A stretch of 6,001 bases of DNA from Bacillota bacterium (GCA_023392395.1 JAEVZE010000288.1:1-6001), one strand, 5' to 3'; shown: positions 1-5,320, counted from the stretch's first letter. Notes: a model not told the origin generated them from the letters alone. Numbers and translations are program-made.

Positions 1-1
1 A

Positions 2-190
2 GAGTGGAGCGCCAGAATGGAGCGCCCCGCGGGGCCTTCGCCCGATAAGATGATCCTGGAAATGCGCATGGCGGAACTGGCCGCGCGGCTCTCAAAGCCC
101 AAGAAGGGCGACAACCCCGAGGCGCTCAACCAGCAGTACCTGGAACTGGCCGAACAGGTTCGGCTGATTTCCCGAAATCCAGGTCCTTGA
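2..190 (+). CDS. C-terminal end of a helical protein, possibly an ABC-F type ATPase (5' end outside window)
   Basis: An open frame enters from the left edge and ends at TGA 188-190, giving 62 residues. After a proline-rich linker (ERPAGPSP) comes a charged, amphipathic two-helix segment: MILEMRMAELAARL, a turn SKPKKGDNPEAL, then NQQYLELAEQVRLIS. This helix-turn-helix tail resembles the short C-terminal hairpin of ABC-F translation factors, which carries the same kind of E-x-R-x-x-x-L ... L-x-x-x-Y/F-L-x-x-A pattern. No ATP-binding motif lies inside the window to prove it. An ATG at 17-19 could start a 57-residue small protein, but there is no good ribosome binding site before it, so a truncated longer gene is more likely. 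It converges on the ECF operon, with repeat copy 1 between the two stop codons. I am fairly sure it is coding and unsure of the family. Confidence 0.5.
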   Translation, partial: EWSARMERPAGPSPDKMILEMRMAELAARLSKPKKGDNPEALNQQYLELAEQVRLISRNPGP

Positions 191-213
191 CGGATCCATT
201 CGTACTTTCGGAT

Positions 214-381
214 CGTTCCCGGCGACCCGCGCGCCGGGAGCGCGTTTCCAGAATCAGTGCGCACTACTTACGGAGGAAACATTTCCTTCCGTCAGCGAGC
301 CGCCCGGAAATTCCGGAGAATTTCAGGCTCGCGCAGTTTTCCTATTTCGCGCCCAAAAGACGCGTGGCGGATTTTGGGCGC
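214..381 (-). repeat. Four-hairpin repeat element, copy 1 (reverse orientation)
   Basis: Read on the - strand this is the same A-B-C-D hairpin series as at 3640-3808 and 5072-5236. Hairpin A is 349-381, with outer arms GCGCCCAAAA / TTTTGGGCGC. Hairpin B is 297-330, with GAGCC / GGCTC outside and GAAATTC / GAATTTC inside closing a 4-nt loop. Hairpin C is 244-280: only the GTTTCC / GGAAAC ends and the AGTGCGCACT centre still pair, and the middle has degenerated. Hairpin D is 214-242, with 11-bp arms CGTTCCCGGCG / CGCCGGGAGCG and one T/G mispair. The element begins 5 nt after the ecfT stop in the same sense as ecfT, so it would form the 3' UTR of the ECF operon. It also fills the gap between two convergent genes, where hairpins A and D could terminate from either side. 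The arms of A differ completely from those of the other copies yet pair perfectly. Confidence 0.85.
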
Positions 382-386
382 CAAGA

Positions 387-1211
387 CTAGAAAGGGTTGT
401 AAAAACGGCTTCCGTTCAAGACGGTCAGCGCAACCGACGCGATCAAAAGCAGCGTGGACAGCGCAAGCGCCGCGTAGTCCCCGCGGGCAAACGGCCGGGC
501 GCTGTACCAGCTGCGCTTTTTGTTTTTGCCAAAGCCGCGCAGCTCCATCGCGTTTGCGATCACTTCAATCCGATCCATGCTGGAGAGGATCAACGGAAAC
601 AGGATGGCCGAGGCGTTTTTGATCCGCTGGATCACCGGAACGCCCCGGCCCATTTCGATGCCGCGGGCCTGGTGGCATAGCGCGATGTCGTGGTATTCGC
701 GTTCGATATCCGGGATGTACCGGAGCGCCAGCGCCACCGAGTAGGACACCCTGTAGCTCAGGCCGATCTTGTTGAGCGAGGCGGCGAACTCGCTGGGCTG
801 GGTGGTGCACACAAACAGCAGCACCACCGGGATGGTGGCAAAGTACTTGAGCACCACGTTCAGCTGGTAGAACAGCTGCTCCGCCGTCACATTGTAGCCC
901 AGCGGCAGCGCAAGAAGCACATGCCGCGAGCCGTAGAGCGATACGCCGTGCTCCGGCGCGAACAGAAAGATCAGGACGTTGTTGAGCACCATGAACCAGA
1001 ACGTGATGCCCAGCATGAACTTCACGTCTGAAAGGCGGATACGGGACAGCCGGAACAGAGCCACCGACGCGGCCGCGAGCACCGCCAGCAGCCTCGGATC
1101 AAACGAGCTCATTGCGGCGAACGACCACAACAAAAGGCACACGAGCTTGGTCGCGCCGGTCAGCCGGTGGACCATCGAGGGCCTGTCGATGTAGTTGAAC
1201 AGGTTGATCAC
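387..1211 (-). CDS. ecfT: ECF transporter transmembrane coupling protein EcfT
   Basis: Membrane scaffold of an energy-coupling-factor importer; it couples ATP hydrolysis in the paired ATPase domains to movement of the S component. The chosen start is GTG at 1209-1211, giving 274 residues (MINLFNYIDR...). It overlaps the ATPase gene's TGA in a GTGA junction and has GGGAGG 7 nt upstream. A longer frame starting at 1277 would run deep into the ATPase gene and has no such support. Visible features are hydrophobic segments at about 22-52, 65-85, 118-138 and 240-266, a helical region 160-230, and the two Arg-Gly coupling motifs typical of EcfT: QARG at 181-184 and MELRG at 222-226 (AMELRGFG). Length is normal for the family. 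It is the last gene of the operon, translationally coupled to the ATPase gene and followed after 5 nt by repeat copy 1. The motifs and context make the call secure. Confidence 0.93.
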   Translation of the reverse strand: MINLFNYIDRPSMVHRLTGATKLVCLLLWSFAAMSSFDPRLLAVLAAASVALFRLSRIRLSDVKFMLGITFWFMVLNNVLIFLFAPEHGVSLYGSRHVLLALPLGYNVTAEQLFYQLNVVLKYFATIPVVLLFVCTTQPSEFAASLNKIGLSYRVSYSVALALRYIPDIEREYHDIALCHQARGIEMGRGVPVIQRIKNASAILFPLILSSMDRIEVIANAMELRGFGKNKKRSWYSARPFARGDYAALALSTLLLIASVALTVLNGSRFYNPF

Positions 1212-2914
1212 GCGCGCACCTCCCGGTCGTGGTCGATGAACCGCTGCGCAAACGCGCGCGCGTCCGGAATGCCGCACAAAAGCGAAAGGGCGTACAGCGA
1301 AGTCTCCTTCAGGCTGGCCGCGCGCACGGTCTCCGGGCTGGTCAAAACGGCCGCGCCGGTGTCGTCCGCGATCAGGCGGCCGCCCGCGAACACCGCCGCC
1401 CTCGGACAGTACTCCAGCATCAGGTGCATGTCGTGGGTGATCATCACGATGGCAATGCCCCGCGCGTTCAGGTTGCGCAGGAATTCCATAATGCGGGTGT
1501 AGTTGCGGAAGTCCTGCCCGGCGGTGGGCTCATCCAGAATCAATATCTCCGGCTCCAGCGCCAGGATGGACGCGATGGTCATCCGCTTTTTCTGCCCGTA
1601 GGACAGCGCCGACACCGGCCAGGAGCGAAACGGGTGCAGCCCGCAGATGGTCAGCGCCTCCTCCACCCGGCGGGCGACCTCCTTGGCCTCCATGCCCCGG
1701 GCGATCAGGCCCGAGGCCACCTCGTCCCGGATCATCGCGTGGGAGATCATCTGGTTGGGGTTTTGCATCACGTAGCCGATGTGGTCGGCCCGTTTTTTCA
1801 CGCTGTCGCCCGCGATGTCCCGCCCGTGCAGCCGGATGACGCCGCTCCCCGGCTTTTCAAACCCGCACAGAAGCTTTGCGAAGGTGGACTTGCCCGCGCC
1901 GTTGCAGCCGACGATGGCCATCATCTCGCCCGAACCCACGGTCAGGCTGACGTTTTCAAGCGCTTTCAGGCCGCTAAAATAGCGGAAGCTCAGGGCCACC
2001 GTTTCCAGCAGCGGCTCGAGGGTTGGCCCTTTCGGCGCTTCCGGCGCGCCCTGAAACCAGCGCCGCATGGCCTCCGCTTCCAAATCGGTCAACGTCAGCG
2101 TGCCGATGGAGCCCGCGCGCATCCCGGGGTGGATGGTCAGCCCCGCGTATTTGAGCGCCGTCACGTACAGCGGCTCCCGCAGGCCGATTTTCTGCAGCAG
2201 ATCGCCGCACATTAGGTCGTCCGGCTTTAGATCGCACACGACCCTGCCCTCGTCCAGCAGGATCACCCGGTCCATCGGGCGCATCAGCGCGTCCTCAAGC
2301 CGGTGCTCGATCATGACCACCGTCGCGCCCGTGCGCTGATGGATGTTGTCGACCAACTCCACCGCCTGGCGGCCGGTGGCCGGGTCGAGGTTGGCCAGCG
2401 GTTCGTCAAACAGCAGGATGTCCACATCGTCCACCATCACGCCCGCGAGGCTCACCCGCTGCTTCTGTCCGCCGGACAGTTCGTGGGGCGCGTGGGCCAG
2501 GTGACCCTGAACGTCCACCAGTTCCGCCGCTTCCCGAACGCGCCGCCGCATTTCGCCCACGGGCGTCACGTCGTTTTCCAGCGCGAAGGCGATGTCCTCC
2601 GCCACCGTCAGGCCGATGAACTGGCCGTCCGAATCCTGCAGCACCGTGCCCACGATCTTCGACAGCTCAAACACGCTCATGCCGCGTGTTTCGTGGCCCT
2701 CTACTTTCAAAGAGCCGGTCGCCTTGCCCGGGTATGCGAAGGGGATCAGCCCGTTCAGGCAGTGGGCCAGCGTGGACTTGCCGCAGCCCGAGGGCCCCGC
2801 GATGAGCACCTTTTCGCCCTCGTAGAGGGTCAGGCATACATCCCGGAGCGTCGGCTCCGCCTGCGCGTCGTATTGAAAGCTGAAGTGATCGAACTCGATG
2901 ACCGGACGGCTCAC
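1208..2914 (-). CDS. ECF transporter energy-coupling ATPase, two fused ABC domains (EcfA-EcfA')
   Basis: A 568-residue fusion of the two ATP-binding subunits of an ECF importer, on the cytoplasmic side. Domain 1 has Walker A GPSGCGKST (40-48), Q-loop Gln93, signature LSGGQ (146-150), Walker B LLFDEP (167-172) and switch His204. Domain 2 has Walker A GCNGAGKST (336-344), Q-loop Gln384 in VMQNPNQ, a signature changed to LSYGQ (437-441), Walker B LILDEP (458-463) and His494. Both sites look catalytically intact. About 60 residues after the second H-loop form a C-terminal extension. Double-ATPase ECF proteins of this size are known beside UPF0397-type S components and beside YkoE (as YkoD). The start is GTG 2912-2914 with GGAGGA at 2921-2926, 6 nt upstream. 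It is the middle gene of the operon and overlaps ecfT by 4 nt. A 96-nt gap with two hairpins separates it from the S-component gene, so its dose may be tuned separately. Confidence 0.95.
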   Translation of the reverse strand: MSRPVIEFDHFSFQYDAQAEPTLRDVCLTLYEGEKVLIAGPSGCGKSTLAHCLNGLIPFAYPGKATGSLKVEGHETRGMSVFELSKIVGTVLQDSDGQFIGLTVAEDIAFALENDVTPVGEMRRRVREAAELVDVQGHLAHAPHELSGGQKQRVSLAGVMVDDVDILLFDEPLANLDPATGRQAVELVDNIHQRTGATVVMIEHRLEDALMRPMDRVILLDEGRVVCDLKPDDLMCGDLLQKIGLREPLYVTALKYAGLTIHPGMRAGSIGTLTLTDLEAEAMRRWFQGAPEAPKGPTLEPLLETVALSFRYFSGLKALENVSLTVGSGEMMAIVGCNGAGKSTFAKLLCGFEKPGSGVIRLHGRDIAGDSVKKRADHIGYVMQNPNQMISHAMIRDEVASGLIARGMEAKEVARRVEEALTICGLHPFRSWPVSALSYGQKKRMTIASILALEPEILILDEPTAGQDFRNYTRIMEFLRNLNARGIAIVMITHDMHLMLEYCPRAAVFAGGRLIADDTGAAVLTSPETVRAASLKETSLYALSLLCGIPDARAFAQRFIDHDREVRA

Positions 2915-2934
2915 AGTGCTTCCTCCGTAGTGAA

Positions 2935-2957
2935 AGGGGGCCGGATGGCGGCCCCCT
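2935..2957 (-). promoter_or_regulatory. Intercistronic GC hairpin just upstream of the ATPase gene ribosome binding site
   Basis: A perfect 9-bp inverted repeat, AGGGGGCCG / CGGCCCCCT, with a 5-nt loop. Read with the operon (- strand) it is followed by TTTCACT and then, 8 nt beyond the stem, by the GGAGGA ribosome binding site of the ATPase gene. The short T run makes it at best a weak intrinsic terminator. It may act as a partial attenuator, an mRNA-stability stem protecting the upstream S-component message, or a modulator of ATPase translation. The structure is plain in the sequence; the role is inferred. Confidence 0.55.
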
Positions 2958-2970
2958 GATATCTTCCTAT

Positions 2971-3003
2971 GCGTTGAAAAGCCGCGAAGCGGATTTCCAA
3001 CGC
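2971..3003 (-). repeat. Solitary hairpin A of the four-hairpin repeat family
   Basis: In operon sense this reads GCGTTGgAAA-t-CCGC-ttc-GCGG-c-TTTTCAACGC. It has the same 33-nt layout as hairpin A of copies 1-3: a 10-bp outer arm ending in an A tract, a T/C mismatch, a CCGC/GCGG inner stem and a T tract. The outer arm sequence (GCGTTG / CAACGC) is unlike that of any other copy but still pairs, with one G/T wobble in the A/T tract. Hairpins B, C and D are absent. It starts 7 nt after the S-component stop codon, so hairpin A behaves as a separable module placed behind stop codons. Confidence 0.8.
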
Positions 3004-3010
3004 CAAAGTG

Positions 3011-3565
3011 TTACTGCTCCTTGGTCAGGCTGCCCTTGGCCGGGCGCGCGGCGGCGTAGCCGACGAGCAGCAGCGTGCCCACGATGCCGGTGGTGACGAT
3101 GTTGGCAACGCCTGCCCACACGCCCTGCGTGAACACCTTGCTGGCGGGTTCGGCGTAGATCAGGATGTCCAGAAGCGGCGCCACCACGATCCAGGAGATC
3201 GCGTGGGCGATGATCTGCCACAGGTTGAACTTGAGAATTGCGCTCTTGCCAAACGAGCCCTGGGTCAGATCGGCCTTCTGGCCGGCAAAACCCATCAAAA
3301 AGCCCGCCACGCCCGAGGTGATCACCCAGCTCCACCAGATGCCCCAGCCGAAGGACATGTCTGCGAGCATGTGGCCGATGAACCCGATGGCCAGGCCCGC
3401 CACCGGCCCGAACAGAACCGCCATGAAGCCCAAAAGCGCGTACTGGATCGAGATGTTGGTGTTGGGTACCGGGCTGGGAATGGCGACGAATCGGGCCAGC
3501 ACAAAGAACAGCGCCGCGCCAATGCCGATGGCGACGATGGTGACGACCGGTGACTTCTTGAACAT
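3011..3565 (-). CDS. ECF transporter S component, UPF0397 / PF07155-type membrane protein
   Basis: Substrate-binding integral membrane subunit of the ECF importer encoded by this operon. The chosen start is ATG 3563-3565 (184 residues, MFKKSPVVTIVAIGIGAALF...), preceded by AAAGGGGGG and a 6-nt spacer. An in-frame GTG at 3587-3589 would add eight residues spanning the ribosome binding site. About five to six hydrophobic segments are visible, roughly 7-28, 41-70, 74-95, 108-131 and 145-170. The family-typical core is FGPVAGLAIGFIGHMLADM (52-70), then WGIWWSWVITSGVAGFLMG (74-92), which matches my memory of UPF0397 proteins. Such proteins are often labelled riboflavin-type S components in databases, but the substrate of this branch is not established, and no riboswitch is seen upstream. 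The order S, double ATPase, T matches UPF0397 operons in streptococci and other Firmicutes. It is first in the operon, behind its own promoter. Family confidence is high; substrate unknown. Confidence 0.88.
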   Translation of the reverse strand: MFKKSPVVTIVAIGIGAALFFVLARFVAIPSPVPNTNISIQYALLGFMAVLFGPVAGLAIGFIGHMLADMSFGWGIWWSWVITSGVAGFLMGFAGQKADLTQGSFGKSAILKFNLWQIIAHAISWIVVAPLLDILIYAEPASKVFTQGVWAGVANIVTTGIVGTLLLVGYAAARPAKGSLTKEQ

Positions 3566-3606
3566 GGAAAGCCCCCCTTTACGCCTCACTGGATTTCCCC
3601 CGGTTC

Positions 3607-3635
3607 AGTGTAATCATTTTCCAACTTATTGTCAA
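3607..3635 (-). promoter_or_regulatory. Promoter of the ECF transporter operon
   Basis: On the - strand, a perfect -35 TTGACA (3630-3635), a 17-nt spacer and a -10 TACACT (3607-3612). Transcription should begin near 3600, leaving a leader of only about 35 nt before the S-component ATG, too short for a classical vitamin riboswitch. The -35 lies 4 bp from repeat copy 2 and overlaps the AATGAG direct repeat that flanks that copy. Confidence 0.75.
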
Positions 3636-3814
3636 TGAGGCGTGGAAAATCCGCCGTGCGGCTTTTCCACGCAAAGGAAGAAGAACTGCGCGAGTCTGAA
3701 ATTCTTACGAATTCCCGGGCGGCTCGCTGACAGAAGGTGTTATTTCACCTGCCAGTGTGCGCACTGGCAGGTGAAACACGTTCCCGGCGCTTGAGGTCGC
3801 CGGGAACGAATGAG
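3634..3814. repeat. 6-bp direct repeat AATGAG exactly flanking repeat copy 2
   Basis: AATGAG occurs at 3634-3639, directly before the first base of hairpin A, and again at 3809-3814, directly after the last base of hairpin D. The element boundaries (3640-3808) were set from alignment with the other two copies, not from this repeat, so the match looks like a target-site duplication. Copies 1 and 3 show no equivalent flanking repeat, so chance remains possible. Confidence 0.5.
3640..3808 (+). repeat. Four-hairpin repeat element, copy 2 (between divergent promoters)
   Basis: A 169-nt element of four consecutive stem-loops. Hairpin A, 3640-3672: GCGTGGAAAA / TTTTCCACGC around CCGC-cgt-GCGG, with a T/C mismatch. 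Hairpin B, 3690-3727: GCGAGTC / GGCTCGC with a T/G wobble, then AATTC-ttac-GAATT, with the unpaired CCGGGC on the 3' side. Hairpin C, 3743-3776: a perfect 14-bp stem TTTCACCTGCCAGT with loop GTGCGC. Hairpin D, 3779-3808: perfect 11-bp CGTTCCCGGCG / CGCCGGGAACG. It occupies most of the gap between the ECF operon promoter and the nagZ-like promoter, so unlike the other copies it is not behind a stop codon in its own sense. No T tract follows D. It has no coding capacity, and reading frames crossing it are accidental. Confidence 0.88.
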
Positions 3815-3901
3815 AGGAATAAAGGGGAGGCGGCAGGATCGGTTCGCGAGTGCTTCTGGGTGCGTGCAGTGGGCGTAATGTGCTCTGGAAGAATCGGCCG
3901 G
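3815..3901. other. Intergenic stretch with no recognised feature
   Basis: This is the remainder of the divergent gap (3566-3986) between repeat copy 2 and the nagZ-like promoter. It is purine-rich at its start and otherwise mixed. I see no convincing hairpin, promoter, ribosome binding site with a start, or conserved repeat in it. Confidence 0.5.
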
Positions 3902-3931
3902 TTGACAGTACACGCTCCAGCAATTTATAAT
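3902..3931 (+). promoter_or_regulatory. Promoter of the first nagZ-like gene
   Basis: A perfect -35 TTGACA (3902-3907), an 18-nt spacer and a perfect -10 TATAAT (3926-3931). Expected transcription start is near 3938, leaving a leader of about 50 nt before the ATG at 3987. It points away from the ECF operon promoter. Confidence 0.8.
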
Positions 3932-3932
3932 G

Positions 3933-3956
3933 ATTGCATGAAACAAAGCGTGCAAT
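3933..3956. promoter_or_regulatory. Inverted repeat at the expected transcription start, possible operator
   Basis: ATTGCA (3933-3938) and TGCAAT (3951-3956) form a 6-bp inverted repeat separated by 12 nt, immediately downstream of the -10 box and spanning the likely start site. The placement suits a repressor site or a small 5'-UTR stem, but six base pairs could occur by chance and no regulator is encoded here. Confidence 0.25.
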
Positions 3957-3986
3957 GTGTGCGTATTTGCCAAAAGGAGGAGAACC

Positions 3987-5069
3987 ATGCGCATCATGAA
4001 ACGGTCCGCGCTGTGCCTGGTGCTGGCGCTTTGCCTCATACTGTCCAGCGCGGTCCCGGTGTCGGCAAAGACCAGCAAAATTGATCAGATGCTGAAAGAG
4101 ATGACACTTTTGGAGAAGGTCGGTCAGTTGTTTCTGGCCGACTGTCCCACGGATGGTCTGGCGTCGGCAAAAACCTATCAACTGGGCGGCTATGTGCTGT
4201 TTGCAAGGGATTTTGAGAATGGAACGCCCGCGAGCGTGAAAAAGACCATCCAGGGCTACCAGAAAGCCAGCAAGATCCCGATGCTGATCACGGTCGACGA
4301 GGAGGGCGGCTCCGTCACCCGGATCAGCCGGTACAAGGCGTTCAGGGACAGCAAATTCCTGTCGCCGCAGGCGCTCTACAAGGCGGGCGGCGCGGAAGCG
4401 ATCCGCTCAGACGTCCGGGAAAAGGCGAAGCTTCTCAAGTCCCTGGGCGTCAACGTGAACCTCGCGCCGGTGGCGGACGTGCCCACGAGTTCGAAATCGT
4501 TCATCTACGGCCGCTCCTTCGGCACCGATCCCAAACTGACGAGCCAGTACGTGTCCACGGTGGTCAAGGAGAGCAACAAGGCAGGGCTAGGGGCTGTGCT
4601 CAAGCACTTCCCCGGCTACGGCGACAACGGTGACACCCACACCGGCATCGAGGTCGATTCGCGGCCGCGCTCGACGTTTGAAAAGCGGGACCTTCTGCCC
4701 TTCAAGGCGGGCATTCAGGCGGGCGCGCCGGCGATTCTGGTCAGCCATAACATCGTAAAGGCCTTTGACAGTAAGCGCCCCGCCTCGCTGTCGCTGAGCG
4801 TGCACAAGTTGATTCGAGACGACCTGGGCTTTAACGGCGTCGTGATGACCGACGACCTGGCGATGGGCGCGATCACGGAAGCCTACGGGCAGGCGGAGGC
4901 GTCGGTGATGGCGGTCCAGGCGGGCAACGACATGCTGATCTCCTCCGACTTTAAGACCGGCATTGCCGCGGTTTTGAAGGCGGTCAAGAGCGGGCGGATC
5001 AAGGAGTCGCGCATCGACGTATCCGTCCGGCGCATCCTTGAGTGGAAGCAGCAGCTGGGACTCATCTGA
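3987..5069 (+). CDS. nagZ: Exported glycoside hydrolase family 3 protein, NagZ-like beta-N-acetylhexosaminidase
   Basis: Predicted to remove terminal N-acetylglucosamine from peptidoglycan fragments or related glycans outside the membrane. The start ATG 3987-3989 follows AAGGAGG by 6 nt and gives 360 residues. A frame opening at 3957 has no ribosome site. Residues 1-27 are a signal peptide (MRIMKR, a hydrophobic core, then PVSA before K28) with no good lipobox. One GH3 TIM-barrel domain follows, with no second domain, as in short NagZ proteins. Motifs: DEEGG 104-108, NLAPVADV 158-165, KHFPGYGDNGDTH 206-218 and MTDDLAMG 287-294. The TDD segment holds the expected nucleophile, and Asp216/His218 match the NagZ Asp-His general acid/base pair. 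NagZ normally has KHFPGHG; here the second His is Tyr211. It has its own promoter and is followed by repeat copy 3 and a paralogue. The family is secure; the exact substrate is inferred. Confidence 0.9.
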   Translation: MRIMKRSALCLVLALCLILSSAVPVSAKTSKIDQMLKEMTLLEKVGQLFLADCPTDGLASAKTYQLGGYVLFARDFENGTPASVKKTIQGYQKASKIPMLITVDEEGGSVTRISRYKAFRDSKFLSPQALYKAGGAEAIRSDVREKAKLLKSLGVNVNLAPVADVPTSSKSFIYGRSFGTDPKLTSQYVSTVVKESNKAGLGAVLKHFPGYGDNGDTHTGIEVDSRPRSTFEKRDLLPFKAGIQAGAPAILVSHNIVKAFDSKRPASLSLSVHKLIRDDLGFNGVVMTDDLAMGAITEAYGQAEASVMAVQAGNDMLISSDFKTGIAAVLKAVKSGRIKESRIDVSVRRILEWKQQLGLI

Positions 5070-5071
5070 TG

Positions 5072-5236
5072 GCGGTGAAAATCCGCCGGGCGGCTTTTCA
5101 CCGCATGGGAAGGCCAGCGTGAGCCTGAAATTCTGCGGAATTTCCGGGCGGCTCCCTGACTGAAGGTATGTTTCATCCACCAGCGCGCACGTTGGTGGAT
5201 GAAACACGTTCCCGGCGCTTTAGGTCGCCGGGAACG
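5072..5236 (+). repeat. Four-hairpin repeat element, copy 3 (directly after nagZ-like stop codon)
   Basis: A 165-nt copy in the same sense as the upstream gene, starting 2 nt after its TGA. Hairpin A, 5072-5104: GCGGTGAAAA / TTTTCACCGC around CCGCC / GGCGG. Hairpin B, 5121-5154: GAGCC / GGCTC and a perfect GAAATTC-tgcg-GAATTTC. Hairpin C, 5170-5205: GTTTCATCCACCAGCG pairs with CGTTGGTGGATGAAAC (one G/T wobble) around loop CGCA. Hairpin D, 5207-5236: perfect 11-bp CGTTCCCGGCG / CGCCGGGAACG. Compared with copy 2, several arm positions of A and C change on both sides so that pairing is kept, while the cores, loops and linker CTGACxGAAGGT stay the same. It would be transcribed as the nagZ-like 3' UTR, ahead of the strong terminator at 5269. 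Confidence 0.88.
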
Positions 5237-5268
5237 ATTTGAAAGCACGAGAAGTATGCGAGCAATCT

Positions 5269-5318
5269 GGGGCTGTCTCATTTGGGAAGGTTTTCCCTTT
5301 GAGACAGCCCCTTTGTTT
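5269..5318 (+). terminator. Strong intrinsic terminator between the two nagZ-like genes
   Basis: A long inverted repeat: GGGGCTGTCTCA (5269-5280) pairs with TGAGACAGCCCC (5300-5311), and an inner GGGAA / TTCCC stem lies in the loop region. The run TTTGTTT (5312-5318) follows. This is a convincing rho-independent terminator for the first nagZ-like transcript. The GGGGCTGTCTCA motif seems common in Firmicutes terminators and some insertion-sequence ends, but there is no transposase here. Confidence 0.85.
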
Positions 5319-5320
5319 GG

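Noticed and set aside
5..26. Direct repeat TGGAGCGCC at 5-13 and 18-26.
   Set aside because: It lies inside the partial coding region, is short, is read in different frames, and has no wider context.
187..622. Frames 187-390 and 257-622 on + across repeat copy 1 and the ecfT 3' end.
   Set aside because: They run through a palindromic non-coding element and antisense to ecfT, with no convincing start signals or recognisable protein sequence.
1229..2959. Long + strand reading frames opposite the ATPase gene (1229-2215 and 2303-2959).
   Set aside because: They mirror a GC-rich gene with clear ABC motifs on the other strand, lack ribosome binding sites and show low-complexity Arg/His/Gln composition typical of antisense frames.
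3566..3606. Possible vitamin riboswitch upstream of the ECF operon.
   Set aside because: The promoter leaves only about 35 nt of leader, too short for known vitamin riboswitches, and copy 2 lies upstream of the promoter rather than in the leader.
3705..4181. Frames on both strands across repeat copy 2 and the nagZ-like promoter (for example 3705-4181 - and 3737-4084 +).
   Set aside because: They translate the hairpins and the promoter and overlap the signal-peptide region of a solid gene; accidental.
214..5236. The repeats as a CRISPR array.
   Set aside because: There are only three dispersed copies in mixed orientation, each ~167 nt with internal hairpins, no regular spacers and no cas genes.
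5269..5311. GGGGCTGTCTCA inverted repeat as insertion-sequence ends.
   Set aside because: The arms are only 19 nt apart with a T run after them and no transposase between; a terminator explains them better.
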